From Candidatus Alcium sp. F082 (GTDB taxonomy: Bacteria > Bacteroidota > Bacteroidia > Bacteroidales > F082), in NCBI GenBank assembly GCA_001543395.1, contig LPNG01000012.1, positions 1 to 40,558 on the forward strand: DNA of 40,558 nt, read 5' to 3'. Below are positions 20,055-31,711 of this stretch, piece after piece (position 1 is the stretch's first letter; every line of letters starts with the position of its first letter). The position numbers and the translations under genes were made by a program. The notes under the pieces are model-generated. The model did no database searches, was not told where the DNA came from, and saw only the letters and a list, made by a program, of their open reading frames with translations.

Positions 20055-20728
20055 CACTCCTCATCCACCAAAAACACCGCCACTTGCCTAATCCCACTGG
20101 CACCGATGACCAGGGTCTGCTCGATGTCGGTACTGCGGCTCGGCCCTGTGATGACCGTTAGCTGCGAGGGTTTGCTTTTGGCGTATTTGCGTTTCACGGT
20201 CTGGAAAGCGGTACGCATGCCGGGAACGATCTGTTCCGTAGTGGCATACACCAAGAGGATGTCGGGCAAGGCGTAGGCCTCGCGCGTACGAGTCATCGCG
20301 TCGGAGAGGATGATGCTACCCGTTTGTGCCACTAAGCACTCGCAACCTGTCAGGCTGACGAGTTTCTGTTTGGGCTCACGTTCCTTGCTCTCTGTATAAG
20401 GGATGTTGTATTCCTCCAACAGGCGCTGCATATCGGGACTCGTACACCACAACGGCTCCCAACCATTCTCGGGTGCCAGCTGCTTGATGCACTCCACAAA
20501 TTCGGCCTCGCTCTCCAAGTAGATGAAGACACCGCCCTGTTCCTTGAAGTTCTGCACAAAGGTGATGGCTGTGCCATCTTCTTCCTTGATGGGTATCCAG
20601 GTCTCAGTGCGTTGGTCGATGTCCTTAAACAATGCCTCCTGACGTTCAATGAGGGCGTTGCGCACCCTGGCGAGCATCTGCTCCTTGAAGGTGGCATCCG
20701 TGTTTTCTCCTTTGTTGTCCCAAGCCAT
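20054..20728 (-). CDS. LUD (LutC/YkgG-like) domain protein
   Basis: 224 residues. The C-terminal half has the LUD pattern: TGCECLVAQTGSIILSD, then TVITGPSRSTDIEQTLV and a terminal GIRQVAVFLVDE. In lactate-utilisation operons LutC acts with LutA and LutB, but those partners are absent here. The gene begins 5 nt after the ftsH stop, so it is the last gene of the rsfS-ftsH operon. Its role in this setting is unclear; a lactate-oxidation role should not be assumed. It is soluble, with no signal peptide. It ends in the bidirectional terminator. Confidence 0.85.
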   Translation of the reverse strand: MAWDNKGENTDATFKEQMLARVRNALIERQEALFKDIDQRTETWIPIKEEDGTAITFVQNFKEQGGVFIYLESEAEFVECIKQLAPENGWEPLWCTSPDMQRLLEEYNIPYTESKEREPKQKLVSLTGCECLVAQTGSIILSDAMTRTREAYALPDILLVYATTEQIVPGMRTAFQTVKRKYAKSKPSQLTVITGPSRSTDIEQTLVIGASGIRQVAVFLVDEE

Positions 20729-20733
20729 GGCGA

Positions 20734-22764
<2,031 letters not shown>

Positions 22765-22787
22765 GTAAAATACTGATTTAAAAATAG

Positions 22788-23165
22788 TTATTCTTCCGAT
22801 GCATTCACGATTCTCTCGGCATCGGCCCAAAGCTCCTCAAGTTTGTAGAACTCGCGCTTCGACTCCAGGAACACGTGAACGACAACATCCACGAAGTCTA
22901 TCAAAATCCATTCCGTATTTTCACGGCCTTCCACATGGTAGGGTCTGTTTTGCGTCTTTTCAAAGACCATTTCCTCCACCTTGTCGGCGATGGCGTCGAC
23001 TTGGGTCTTGGAAGGTGCGTGGCAAATGACAAAATAATCCGTCACGGCAGTGTTGATCTCGCGCAGGTCGAGGGTGACGATATCCTTGCCTTTGACGGCT
23101 TCCATGGCCTCTATTGCGGTGGCCACAATCGCTTCTACATTATCCGTTTGATGTCTTACTCTCAT
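22788..23165 (-). CDS. rsfS: Ribosome silencing factor RsfS
   Basis: 125 residues from the ATG at 23165; the frame is open further upstream but the start just after the -7 element fits. RsfS binds ribosomal protein uL14 and blocks subunit joining when nutrients are short. Family landmarks are TDYFVICHAPSKTQVDAIAD, then VEGRENTEWILIDFVDVVVH and FLESKREFYKLEELW. It is the first gene of the rsfS-ftsH-LUD operon and diverges from kdsC with 99 nt between the starts. Confidence 0.95.
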   Translation of the reverse strand: MRVRHQTDNVEAIVATAIEAMEAVKGKDIVTLDLREINTAVTDYFVICHAPSKTQVDAIADKVEEMVFEKTQNRPYHVEGRENTEWILIDFVDVVVHVFLESKREFYKLEELWADAERIVNASEE

Positions 23166-23185
23166 AATTGAATATAAATAGCGTG

Positions 23186-23193
23186 CAAATTTA
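23186..23193 (-). promoter_or_regulatory. -7 element for the rsfS operon
   Basis: Read on the minus strand it is TAAATTTG, matching TAnnTTTG, 20 nt before the rsfS ATG. A TTTG on the same strand lies about 15 bp further upstream (near 23209-23212), slightly close for a -33 element. Confidence 0.5.
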
Positions 23194-23234
23194 AGCATTT
23201 TTGGGTAACAAAGCGGCATTTGCCAAAAAAACGC

Positions 23235-23242
23235 TATTTTTG
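23235..23242 (+). promoter_or_regulatory. -7 element for kdsC
   Basis: TATTTTTG matches TAnnTTTG and lies 22 nt before the kdsC ATG. No well-spaced -33 TTG is evident. Together with the minus-strand element it forms a compact divergent promoter region. Confidence 0.5.
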
Positions 23243-23264
23243 CCCCAACAAACGTTTTAAAGAC

Positions 23265-23786
23265 ATGCAGCATCCCAACGACTTACTCAAACCTGTCACG
23301 ACCTTCATCTTCGACTACGACGGCGTGATGACCGACGGTACCGTATTCAGCGACCATGACGGACACCCATGGCGGGCCACCAACGTCAAGGACGGCTATG
23401 CCTTGCAGCTGGCCTCCAAACTCGGCTACCATGTGGCGGTCATCTCGGGTGCCATCTGTCCCTCCATGGAGGTCAGAATGAACAGCCTTGGGGTGACTGA
23501 TGTCTTCACTGGCATTCCCGACAAGGTGCTGAAGCTCAAGGAATACATGCAGGAGAAGGGACTGAAGCCCGAAGAGATCGTCTTCATGGGCGACGACATC
23601 CCCGACCTACGCGTGATGCAATGCGTAGGCATCCCCGCCTGCCCTGCCGACGCCGTGCCCGAAGTCAAGGCCATCAGCAAGTTCGTCAGCGAGCGAAACG
23701 GCGGCAAGGGCGCAGTGCGCGACCTCATCGAGCAGACCCTTAAAGTGCATGGGAAATGGATGACGGCTGAGGCGTATGCATGGTAA
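23265..23786 (+). CDS. kdsC: KDO-8-phosphate phosphatase-like HAD protein
   Basis: 173 residues, from the ATG at 23265. A compact HAD fold without a cap: motif I FDYDGVMTDG (Asp17 nucleophile, Asp19), motif II ISG (60-62), a lysine in DKVLKLKEY, and motif IV MGDDIPDL (108-115). This length and the DGVMTDG signature are typical of KdsC/YrbI, which removes phosphate from Kdo-8-phosphate in the cytoplasm during lipopolysaccharide core synthesis. It is a single gene here. Other Kdo genes are not in the window, so the substrate is assigned from family resemblance. Confidence 0.88.
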   Translation: MQHPNDLLKPVTTFIFDYDGVMTDGTVFSDHDGHPWRATNVKDGYALQLASKLGYHVAVISGAICPSMEVRMNSLGVTDVFTGIPDKVLKLKEYMQEKGLKPEEIVFMGDDIPDLRVMQCVGIPACPADAVPEVKAISKFVSERNGGKGAVRDLIEQTLKVHGKWMTAEAYAW

Positions 23787-23788
23787 AA

Positions 23789-23816
23789 GCGGCCCTTCGA
23801 CAGGCTCAGGGACCGC
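23789..23816. repeat. REP-like intergenic palindromic element
   Basis: GCGGCCCT...AGGGACCGC encloses TTCGACAGGCTC. The core CCTTCGACAGGCTCAGG matches a REP-type sequence I recall from many unrelated bacterial genomes; its reverse-strand reading gives the familiar PEPVEG peptide. It lies between the convergent kdsC and pbpC stops and could also act as a weak terminator. Confidence 0.65.
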
Positions 23817-23820
23817 GCTA

Positions 23821-26136
23821 CTATTGCACCACAATCCTCCTATTCAACTCCACCCCGTCTTCGTCCACACAACGTAAGCGATAGGTGCCTTTCTCCACGT
23901 CGATGGGCATCTGGTGGTTGAGACGTGTCTGGCCTAAGAACTCATCGTTCAGGGACCAGTAGATGGTCTTTTGCGGGTTGCGATGCGCGATCTCGAAGAT
24001 GACCTGCTGTCGGTCGCCACGGATGCCGATGGGGATGCTGACCTTGGCATCGCTCTTGGGATAGACGAAGGCCATCACCTCGTCGGGATGGGCGGTGCCA
24101 CACCCAGGATAGAAAGCGGGCAACGGGCGGAACATAGGCGAGTGTTTCTTATAGAACCACTCCATCACGGGCGGCAACACATAATATACCTCATAACATT
24201 TCTGGTCGATGGGATAGCAGTCGGGACGCACCTGATATTGTCGTGTCGAGTCCAAAAACACCTTCTTGTGGTAAGGGCATACACCCGTCTTGTTCTCCAC
24301 TCGCGGCACCCGTATCTTCTTGGTATGCGGGCAATACTCCGACTTGGGATAACCCGACTCGGCACAGACCTCTATCTCAAGACTCTCCATGGTATTGGCA
24401 GGATAGCGGTAGCTGTCGTTCAACTTACCCACCACATCGAAGAGGATCGGTGCCGCCACGGCCACGCCTGTCAGTCCGGGACGGCCCTCACCATCGGCGT
24501 TGCCCACCCATACGCCTACGGCATAACGGTCGGTCAAGCCCACAGCCCAGGCGTCCTTGAAACCGTGGCTGGTGCCCGTCTTCCAAGCCACCTGCACCGA
24601 CGAGGAGAAGCCTCCCCACCCTATCTGGTTCACAGGTCGCGCCAAGCCCTTCATCACATGGAAGGTCTCGGCGATGGCCTCGGCAGAGAAAGGCGTTTCT
24701 TTCGCATCCACTTTCTCATCAAAATGTTCATTGACATAGGAAGCGAGCTTCCTTCCCATCTTGACATAGGCATTCGTGATGTCGTAAAGCGAAGCCTCTG
24801 CTCCACCCACGATGAGCGACAGACCGTAATGCTCAGCGTCGAAGACGACACCTCTCAAAGGCAGCTGTTTCAGCAAGCCGTGGAAACGCTGCTGTCCATA
24901 TTCGCGCAGCAGATGCACGAAAGGCGCATTCAACGAGTTCTGCAGGGCCTTGTCGGCAGACACCGCACCCCAATACTCGCCACTATAATTCTTAGGCGTA
25001 AAGCCCGAGAGGCTCATCGGGACATCGGGCAGGATCATCTCGGGCAACAGCGTGCCTTCGTCGAGCATGGCGGCAAAGAGGAAAGGCTTCAGTATGCTGC
25101 CCGTGGAGCGCTGTGCCTTCACCATGTCGACCATGGCGGCATCGCTGGCATCGCTGTTGTTGCCCACATAAGCCACAATCTCATCCTTCAGGTAGTCCAC
25201 CACATAGACTGCCGCGTTATCGATGCTATTCATCACATTGTTTTCATGGTGCCGATGCATGATGTCCGACACGGAACGTTGCAAGTCATAGTCGATATGG
25301 GATGCGATTTGTTCTCCATGATGCTGCTTGTCCTGGTCGCTGAGGTAGTGGTAGGCCAACATAGGCATGTCGAAGGGCCGTTCCGGAATGCTTTCCATCA
25401 TGGCCAGCTCGCAGTCCTCAGCTGACAATTCGGGTACAGCGAAACGTCTCGGGATAAAGGTTTTGGAATCGGGCAGACGCTGGAGCAAGCCGTCGCGTTT
25501 CCGCTGCAAACGGTCGCGAGAGCGGCCTGGATGGATCAAAGCAGGCGAATTGGGCAACACGGCAAGCGTCGCAGCCTCGGCCCACGAGAGTTCGTTGGGT
25601 GTGGTATGGAAATAGCGCCATGCCGCCGCGTCGATGCCGACCACGTTGCCTCCGAAAGGCGCGTTGGCGGCATACATATTGAGGATGGAACACTTGGAAT
25701 AGCGAAGCTCCAACCGCATGGCCAGGATCACCTCCCAGAGCTTCTCGGCATAGGTACGCGGCGGGTTGTCGCGCGACAGACGCACCACCTGCATCGAAAG
25801 CGTGCTACCGCCACGCACCACCTCGCCTGCCTTCATGTTGTCGATGAACGACTTCACGAAAGCCACAGGGTTGAAGCCTGGATGGAAGAAAAACCAACGG
25901 TCTTCGTATTCCAAGAGGCAGGCGACATACTTCGGCGAATAGTCGTTCGTGGCAGGGAAACGCCACTGCCCGTCGTCGGCAATCTTAGCGCCAAGCAACT
26001 CGCCATTCTCGGCTGTCAACACCGTGGAATAGGGCTTGTCGAACCTTGGTACCGGAATACACAAAAAGGCAATGAAAAGGCCCGCAAGGACAAGGAGGGC
26101 GATTTTCGCTTTTCTATGTCTTACGGGCTCTTTCAT
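23821..26136 (-). CDS. pbpC: Penicillin-binding protein 1C (bifunctional transglycosylase/transpeptidase)
   Basis: 771 residues from the ATG at 26136; a TTG three codons upstream is less likely. One N-terminal transmembrane anchor spans about 10-30. The glycosyltransferase domain (about 60-220) has EYEDRWFFFHPGF and GGSTLSMQVVRL. The transpeptidase domain has SILK (Ser347, Lys350), SLN (401-403) and KTG (519-521). A C-terminal PBP1C-type domain begins near 690. It polymerises and cross-links peptidoglycan in the periplasm. It lies 13 nt after the alpha-2-macroglobulin-like gene, a pairing known from many bacteria and thought to link wall repair with protease trapping. Confidence 0.95.
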   Translation of the reverse strand: MKEPVRHRKAKIALLVLAGLFIAFLCIPVPRFDKPYSTVLTAENGELLGAKIADDGQWRFPATNDYSPKYVACLLEYEDRWFFFHPGFNPVAFVKSFIDNMKAGEVVRGGSTLSMQVVRLSRDNPPRTYAEKLWEVILAMRLELRYSKCSILNMYAANAPFGGNVVGIDAAAWRYFHTTPNELSWAEAATLAVLPNSPALIHPGRSRDRLQRKRDGLLQRLPDSKTFIPRRFAVPELSAEDCELAMMESIPERPFDMPMLAYHYLSDQDKQHHGEQIASHIDYDLQRSVSDIMHRHHENNVMNSIDNAAVYVVDYLKDEIVAYVGNNSDASDAAMVDMVKAQRSTGSILKPFLFAAMLDEGTLLPEMILPDVPMSLSGFTPKNYSGEYWGAVSADKALQNSLNAPFVHLLREYGQQRFHGLLKQLPLRGVVFDAEHYGLSLIVGGAEASLYDITNAYVKMGRKLASYVNEHFDEKVDAKETPFSAEAIAETFHVMKGLARPVNQIGWGGFSSSVQVAWKTGTSHGFKDAWAVGLTDRYAVGVWVGNADGEGRPGLTGVAVAAPILFDVVGKLNDSYRYPANTMESLEIEVCAESGYPKSEYCPHTKKIRVPRVENKTGVCPYHKKVFLDSTRQYQVRPDCYPIDQKCYEVYYVLPPVMEWFYKKHSPMFRPLPAFYPGCGTAHPDEVMAFVYPKSDAKVSIPIGIRGDRQQVIFEIAHRNPQKTIYWSLNDEFLGQTRLNHQMPIDVEKGTYRLRCVDEDGVELNRRIVVQ

Positions 26137-26149
26137 TGTATTCAATATC

Positions 26150-29100
26150 TTACTTCACCACACACCCACGTGCTGGCACCTGATAGAAAATCTCGTTATT
26201 GTACATGTCCTCGCAGCGTACGGCAGGAATCATGTAGTTGCCTTCGTAGGTGGCGTTGGCCTTAAGTGTGAAGGTCTTCTTCGAGCGCGGCATCAGGTCG
26301 AAGTAGAAGTAAGCACGGTCATCGCGCAAGTCGATGTGCTTGGCGCCTTCGTTCTCGGCCATACCGCCATTCAAACGGTCGTTGACGAGCTCCCAACCCG
26401 AAGGCAGGTAGTACGACAAGGCCAGCTCCGTGACTTGATACTCACTCGGGTTGGTCACCGTCATCTCCACCTTGAGGTCGGTGCCAGCGGTCAGGTTGGT
26501 CAAGTTGACCGGGTTGCCATTCTTGTCGGTATAGCTCACCGTCATGTTGATGAAGTTGCCGCTCTCGTTCATGTCGTATTCGGCCACAGCAGTCTTGGTG
26601 AAGACATGGGCCACCATCTTCTGGTTGGTGTTGTTCTTGATTTCGATGGTGTTGCCGCCCAGTTTAGGCGTGAAACCGAATCCGACGGAGGCCATGTTGG
26701 TGTTCAAGGTACGTTCCTCGCCATTCACCTTGACGGTGGCCGAGAGGTTGCTATTGTTGAGGCCCATCTTCTCGGCATACTTGCCAAGCACGAAGAGCGA
26801 GAAGGCCGTAGTCTGGGTGTCGAGCCAATCATCGCCGCTCAGCACGCCGCACACCGAGTTGATGTTGTTTTGCACCGTCTGCTTGTCCACGTCGCAGAGC
26901 ATCTGCACGTAGGTCAAGAAGGCGAGGTCGCGGGTGCGGGAGCCGAAGGAGGTGTAGTAGTCCGACATCATCTTACCTTCTTCCAAAGTAGGCAGCAGGC
27001 TCTGAGCGATGCTGGTCTTACCCGTTTGGGCAAAGGCAGCTGCGGCCAAGGCTTTGGTGAGGTCGTAATGCATCACCTGTTCCTTGAAGCGGTTCATGGC
27101 GCCCATTTCAGCCTTGTCGGCCAAAGCCAACACGAAGAGACGGTAGGCCTGGATGGTCTCACCCTGCTTGTAGTCGGGATTGTTGCGCCATTGCTTGGCT
27201 CGGTCGCTTTGGTATTTCAGCAGGCCGTCGATGAAGTATTGCGGCACGTTGTAGCCTTGCTTGCGGGCTTCAACCAGGAAATGCAAGGCATAGATCTCGG
27301 TCCACGGGTCGGTGTAACGGCCACCGATCCAGTTGGTCATCGAGTTGTCGGACTTGCGGTAGGCCTTCAGGTTGTTGATGGCCATATCGATGTTGCCTCT
27401 CATCTCTTCCTTGGCCTTGTCGTCGAGTTGGACGAAGTAGTTCAGATAGAGCTGCGGGAAAGCCTTCGAGGTCACCTGTTCGAGGCAGCCGTGCGGATAC
27501 TCGGTCAGATAGTCGATACGGCCGAAGAGATCGACAGGAAGCAGGTTAGAGATGGTGACGTTGCCCTGTTGTGTGCCCGTCATGCCTGCCAGGTCAAACG
27601 GCACGCTGACCGTCTGTCCGGCTTCGATTTCCTTGGTGATGGTGTTGCGACGTTCGGCGTATGGCATACGGATGGGCATGGCCGTCGACGATTCAGCGGT
27701 ATAGCCCTCGCCCGTCACCTTGACGTTCATTTCGGCGTTGCCCATGGTCTTGGGGATGTTCGTCTTGACGACGATCAGGCCCTCGCCGTTGCCGTCGATC
27801 TGCACCGAGGTGGGCAGAGCGCCGACGACATCAAGGTTCTTATTGTCGAACTTCACCTCCAGCGTCTTGTTCTTCATCGTGGGTGCCTGCACCTGCACCT
27901 TGAGGTTGAGCTCGTCGCCGGGAGCCACCACACGAGGTGCCGAGGCATAGAGGTTGATGGGGTCGAAGACCTTCATCGGTTTCTCAGCCGAGCCGAAGGC
28001 CTTGCCGTCGCCTTTGGCCACCACCATGAAGCGGAGAGCGCCAGAGCATTGCGGCACTTCTATCGTATGGGTGTTGGAAGCGCCAGCCTTCAACTCAAAG
28101 GGACCATAGGTCACCGCGAAGGCCTTGAAGCGCTTGTCGAGGGTGATCTCTTGGTTGAGGATACCGTCGCCGCCGATGGCATAGACGGAACCCAGCTCGC
28201 CACTGAAGGCGTCGACGATGTTGGCGTAGTTGTCCCAAGTGCGCACGCTCAGCGCCTGCTTGCTGTTGAAGTAACCGTAAGGATTGGGCGTCTTGTAGTT
28301 GGTCAGGCCGAGGATGCCTTCGTCGACGACGGCCAGTGTGTAGGTCATACCTTGCTTGTTGGCTTCGGCCACCTTCACTTCCACCTTTTTTTTTGTGTTG
28401 GCCGTTTCGGGCACTTGGATGACAGGCTGCAGCTGCAGCTTCTTGTCTTCCACCTTCACGGGCACCACGCCATAGAGACGGATAGGCATATCGTTGGCGA
28501 CATCGTGCGGCTGTATCAAGGCCACATAGACGTAGACATTCGGAATCATCTCTTCGGTAGCGGTGATCTCTACCTTACCCTCCTGGCCGAGGTTCTCCAC
28601 CAGCATGTTTTGCAGCACCTTGTCGTTGGCTTCCACAGTCACCAGTGCCTTGGCTTTTTCGTTGGCCGGGAAGGTGACGACGATCTTCTCGCCCACCTGA
28701 TAGCTTTCGGCCGTAGTCTTCATAGAGAGTTGGGCAGGAGCGCCCGCGGCCGACGAGGCATGGCCATAGCCCCAGTCGAAGCTGATGACCTTGGCGAAGG
28801 TGTTGCCACCCTGCTTGTCGTCGACGACGAAGAGGTAGCAGCCCCATTTGTCGTTCGGGATGTTGAAGGTCACCGAGGTGGTGCCATTGCAGGTCAAGGT
28901 GCCGTTTTGCACAGGGGCCTTATAGGTACCCGAGGCATAGCGTTGCAACGAGTATTGGTCCTCGCTCGACCACCACCAGTAGGAATCCAGCTTATAGAGG
29001 GCATAGTCGAGGGCGACGGAAGCCTTGCAAGCCGTGCCGTCCTCGTTGACCATGGCGATATTGAAGGTCCAGTCTTTCTCGGTGTCGTAGTAGCTGCCAT

Positions 29101-31657
29101 ATTTCGAGGCGGTCTCAGGCAGGTCGACGCCTACATAACGCTCGTATGGCGAGAGCTTCGACTTGAAGGAAGCAATGCTGAAGTCGCCACCCTGTTCGAA
29201 GACCTTCACCGTGAAGGTGCCGTTCATCATCTGGGCGGCATAGATATCCTTCAGCGGACCGAAGCCCACATTGGCCACGCCTTCCGCATTAAGGTTGCCG
29301 CTATAGAGGGACAACTCTTGCGGGACAAAGCTCTGGGTCTCGTTCACGAAGGTGTAGTTGGGATACGCCTTGAAAGTGGTCTCACCACCACGGAGCTTCA
29401 CATCCACTTCGGTCTTCAAGCCGTTGGCTTTCATACCGTTGAGCCATCTTGAAGTCAGGTTGATGCGGTCGTTATGTTTCAGGCTGACCACCTCAGGCAG
29501 GTCCATCTTGATTTCCAAGCGGTTGGGTTTCACCGTCTCCACACGCAGGTATTGCGTGATGGTGCTTGTGCCCACCTTGAAACGGGCTTGCCACACGCCG
29601 GTCTCATCGGCCACATTGGTCGGCACGTTGAAGCAGTAGATGTCGTTCACAGGCTTGCTGTTCACCTGCTTGGCATAGAGGCGACCTGTGGCGTCCATCA
29701 CCTCAAGGACGACGGGGTAGTCGGCGGGAATGGCCGCATCCAAATCGTTGAGCATGAGGTTGAGTTGCAACTCATCGCCCGGACGCCACACGCCGCGGTT
29801 GCTGTAGGCGAAGGCGGAGACGCCCTTTTCGACGGGCTCGCCAGCGATATCGAAGCGGCTGTACGATAAGGCATTGCCGTCGTTCAACTTGATGACCGAC
29901 TTGCCGTCTTTCTTATTGTAGGCCACCACGAAAGCGGGGCGGTTGGCACATTGCAGCTGCACGTGGCCCATGCCGTCGGCGTTGCCTTTGGCCAGCTCCT
30001 GCTTCTGGTAGTTGTAGGCCGTCACCTGAGCGCCTGTGGCGGGCTTGGCATCGGAGATGCGGTAGACATACACGTCGACGAGGTCGTCGCGGCCCATCTT
30101 GGCCGTCACGGCGAGGTCGCTGACGACGATGTTCTTCTTCTGCTCCACATAGTTATAATAGTAGTAGCCGTTGGGGTCGTTCCATTCGCCGTCGTAGCGG
30201 TATTCCTTGTAGTCGTAGCGGTTGCCGTCCCAATACTCGGCCTCACGTTTCTCGTTCTCAACCACGGCTTGTTTCATCTCTTCAGAGGCGAAGGTGTAGT
30301 CGGCGGGACCGAAGTTGAGGCTGAGCTGGTACATGGCGCCTGGCTCCACCTTGACGTAGTCGGAAAGGACGATGGGGAACGTCTTCCACTGGTTGGCGTA
30401 GGGGTTGTCGATGGCCATCCTCACCTTCTTCTCGAGACGGCCTGCCTTACGTATGCCGTAGGTCTCGCTCAACTCGTTGTCCTGCATGAAAGAGAGGATA
30501 TTGTCGTCGAAGACACGCACGATCCTCAGCGTCACCGCGTTGAGGCAGATGGCGTCAAAATACACCGTGGTCTCCTCCACCTTAGGGATGATGACGCCGT
30601 CGTCGGTCCAACGCACCTTAGGCAGGTTGTCGGTAAGGTCGAAGTCGAAGGGATAGTCGCTTTGCATGAGCATGCCGTTGGCGGCGCGGATGCCGCTGCC
30701 CACGGTCATGTTCAGCTCCGACAATTCATAGTTGTTGAGTGAGCTCTTGTCGAAATAGAAATCGATCTGGTTGCCTTTGATATCGGCCTTGTAGCCCAGT
30801 GCCTTGTTGAAGGTGACGAAGCCGTCGAGGTTCTGGTCTTCTTTCAGTGGTTGTGAGAAGAATAAAGAGGCTTTGTTGGCGGCCTTGTCGACATCGAACA
30901 GCAAGGGCTTGAAGCCGTCCTTGGCATATACCGTCAGCTCGCGTTGCATCTTGGCTTTGCAGTCGATGGGTTTGCCGTCGAGCGTCAGGGGCAACTGATA
31001 GTCGGAGGCCTCGCGTTTCAGGCCTTGCACGAGGAAATCGAAGACATTGTTTCCGACGTAACTCACCTCCACGGGATGGTCCTTGCGGAAGGACTCGTCG
31101 AACAGTTTGACGGCCTCGGCCTGATCGATGGGCGTGGCAAACGCCAGACGGATGTTGTAGCTCATTTCCTCGTTGGAGGTGCAGATGGGCTGCATGGTGA
31201 CGAGGCTGAAGTTTTGGCGGCGTACGCCGAAGCCAAACTCCAGCACCTTGTCGGGAGCGACGTCAACGAAGTCGGCCATCTTGAACCTACAGACATAGTT
31301 CTGGTCCTTGTCGATGTTGTCGTACTGGAAGCCGACGGTGTTTTCGTCGATCCACATGGCCTTACCCTTCAGGGCTGGGGCGAACTCGAAGGCCTTGGCG
31401 GGGATGGGCTCGCCGAATTTCACCTTCAGGTCTTCGGGGTTGCTGAAGCGCACCACGACGGGCTCGCCGGCAGCGATGACGCCCGAGGTGTAGCTGTCGA
31501 GCATGGCCAGCATGGACTCATCCAACTGGCTGATGCGTTCCACAAACACATTGCTGTCCTTCCCCTTCTTGCCGCACGAGGGCAACAAGGCAAGCAGCAA
31601 CAAGCCCATAACCAGGCCGATGCCGCTGATTCTTTTCAAATAATGCATGGCTTTCAT
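26150..31657 (-). CDS. Bacterial alpha-2-macroglobulin-like lipoprotein
   Basis: 1835 residues from the ATG at 31657. The lipoprotein signal ends in LLPSC. The protein has a long series of beta-rich MG domains (a MG2-like segment near AYSNRGVWRPGDELQL), a bait-like central part, and a C-terminal alpha-helical thioester domain. The thioester motif GCLEQ (nt 27476-27490, Cys about 1391) is intact, so covalent protease trapping is possible. The family traps attacking proteases in the periplasm when the envelope is breached. The gene is upstream of and probably co-transcribed with pbpC. A run of nine A residues in the coding strand (28386-28394) is a potential slippage site. Confidence 0.95.
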   Translation of the reverse strand: MKAMHYLKRISGIGLVMGLLLLALLPSCGKKGKDSNVFVERISQLDESMLAMLDSYTSGVIAAGEPVVVRFSNPEDLKVKFGEPIPAKAFEFAPALKGKAMWIDENTVGFQYDNIDKDQNYVCRFKMADFVDVAPDKVLEFGFGVRRQNFSLVTMQPICTSNEEMSYNIRLAFATPIDQAEAVKLFDESFRKDHPVEVSYVGNNVFDFLVQGLKREASDYQLPLTLDGKPIDCKAKMQRELTVYAKDGFKPLLFDVDKAANKASLFFSQPLKEDQNLDGFVTFNKALGYKADIKGNQIDFYFDKSSLNNYELSELNMTVGSGIRAANGMLMQSDYPFDFDLTDNLPKVRWTDDGVIIPKVEETTVYFDAICLNAVTLRIVRVFDDNILSFMQDNELSETYGIRKAGRLEKKVRMAIDNPYANQWKTFPIVLSDYVKVEPGAMYQLSLNFGPADYTFASEEMKQAVVENEKREAEYWDGNRYDYKEYRYDGEWNDPNGYYYYNYVEQKKNIVVSDLAVTAKMGRDDLVDVYVYRISDAKPATGAQVTAYNYQKQELAKGNADGMGHVQLQCANRPAFVVAYNKKDGKSVIKLNDGNALSYSRFDIAGEPVEKGVSAFAYSNRGVWRPGDELQLNLMLNDLDAAIPADYPVVLEVMDATGRLYAKQVNSKPVNDIYCFNVPTNVADETGVWQARFKVGTSTITQYLRVETVKPNRLEIKMDLPEVVSLKHNDRINLTSRWLNGMKANGLKTEVDVKLRGGETTFKAYPNYTFVNETQSFVPQELSLYSGNLNAEGVANVGFGPLKDIYAAQMMNGTFTVKVFEQGGDFSIASFKSKLSPYERYVGVDLPETASKYGSYYDTEKDWTFNIAMVNEDGTACKASVALDYALYKLDSYWWWSSEDQYSLQRYASGTYKAPVQNGTLTCNGTTSVTFNIPNDKWGCYLFVVDDKQGGNTFAKVISFDWGYGHASSAAGAPAQLSMKTTAESYQVGEKIVVTFPANEKAKALVTVEANDKVLQNMLVENLGQEGKVEITATEEMIPNVYVYVALIQPHDVANDMPIRLYGVVPVKVEDKKLQLQPVIQVPETANTKKKVEVKVAEANKQGMTYTLAVVDEGILGLTNYKTPNPYGYFNSKQALSVRTWDNYANIVDAFSGELGSVYAIGGDGILNQEITLDKRFKAFAVTYGPFELKAGASNTHTIEVPQCSGALRFMVVAKGDGKAFGSAEKPMKVFDPINLYASAPRVVAPGDELNLKVQVQAPTMKNKTLEVKFDNKNLDVVGALPTSVQIDGNGEGLIVVKTNIPKTMGNAEMNVKVTGEGYTAESSTAMPIRMPYAERRNTITKEIEAGQTVSVPFDLAGMTGTQQGNVTISNLLPVDLFGRIDYLTEYPHGCLEQVTSKAFPQLYLNYFVQLDDKAKEEMRGNIDMAINNLKAYRKSDNSMTNWIGGRYTDPWTEIYALHFLVEARKQGYNVPQYFIDGLLKYQSDRAKQWRNNPDYKQGETIQAYRLFVLALADKAEMGAMNRFKEQVMHYDLTKALAAAAFAQTGKTSIAQSLLPTLEEGKMMSDYYTSFGSRTRDLAFLTYVQMLCDVDKQTVQNNINSVCGVLSGDDWLDTQTTAFSLFVLGKYAEKMGLNNSNLSATVKVNGEERTLNTNMASVGFGFTPKLGGNTIEIKNNTNQKMVAHVFTKTAVAEYDMNESGNFINMTVSYTDKNGNPVNLTNLTAGTDLKVEMTVTNPSEYQVTELALSYYLPSGWELVNDRLNGGMAENEGAKHIDLRDDRAYFYFDLMPRSKKTFTLKANATYEGNYMIPAVRCEDMYNNEIFYQVPARGCVVK

Positions 31658-31687
31658 ATCATAGCTTTTTGAGTTATTTTCAAAAAG

Positions 31688-31695
31688 CAAAAATA
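31688..31695 (-). promoter_or_regulatory. -7 element for the alpha-2-macroglobulin/pbpC operon
   Basis: On the minus strand it reads TATTTTTG, matching TAnnTTTG, 30 nt before the ATG. A TTG about 16 bp upstream overlaps the T-run of the preceding terminator. Confidence 0.5.
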
Positions 31696-31711
31696 GAAAA
31701 CCTACTTGAAA

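Noticed and set aside
20054-20728. Lactate utilisation role (lutC)
   Set aside because: The domain fits, but no lutA or lutB neighbour exists and the gene is tied to rsfS and ftsH, so the symbol was withheld.
22765-22830. Longer N-terminus for FtsH
   Set aside because: It would overlap rsfS, and the usual FtsH start fits the ATG at 22764.
26036-29452. Long open frame (over 1100 codons) on the + strand
   Set aside because: It lies antisense to the alpha-2-macroglobulin and pbpC genes. Its product is His/Val/Gly-rich with no domain, a product of the GC-rich codon pattern on the other strand.
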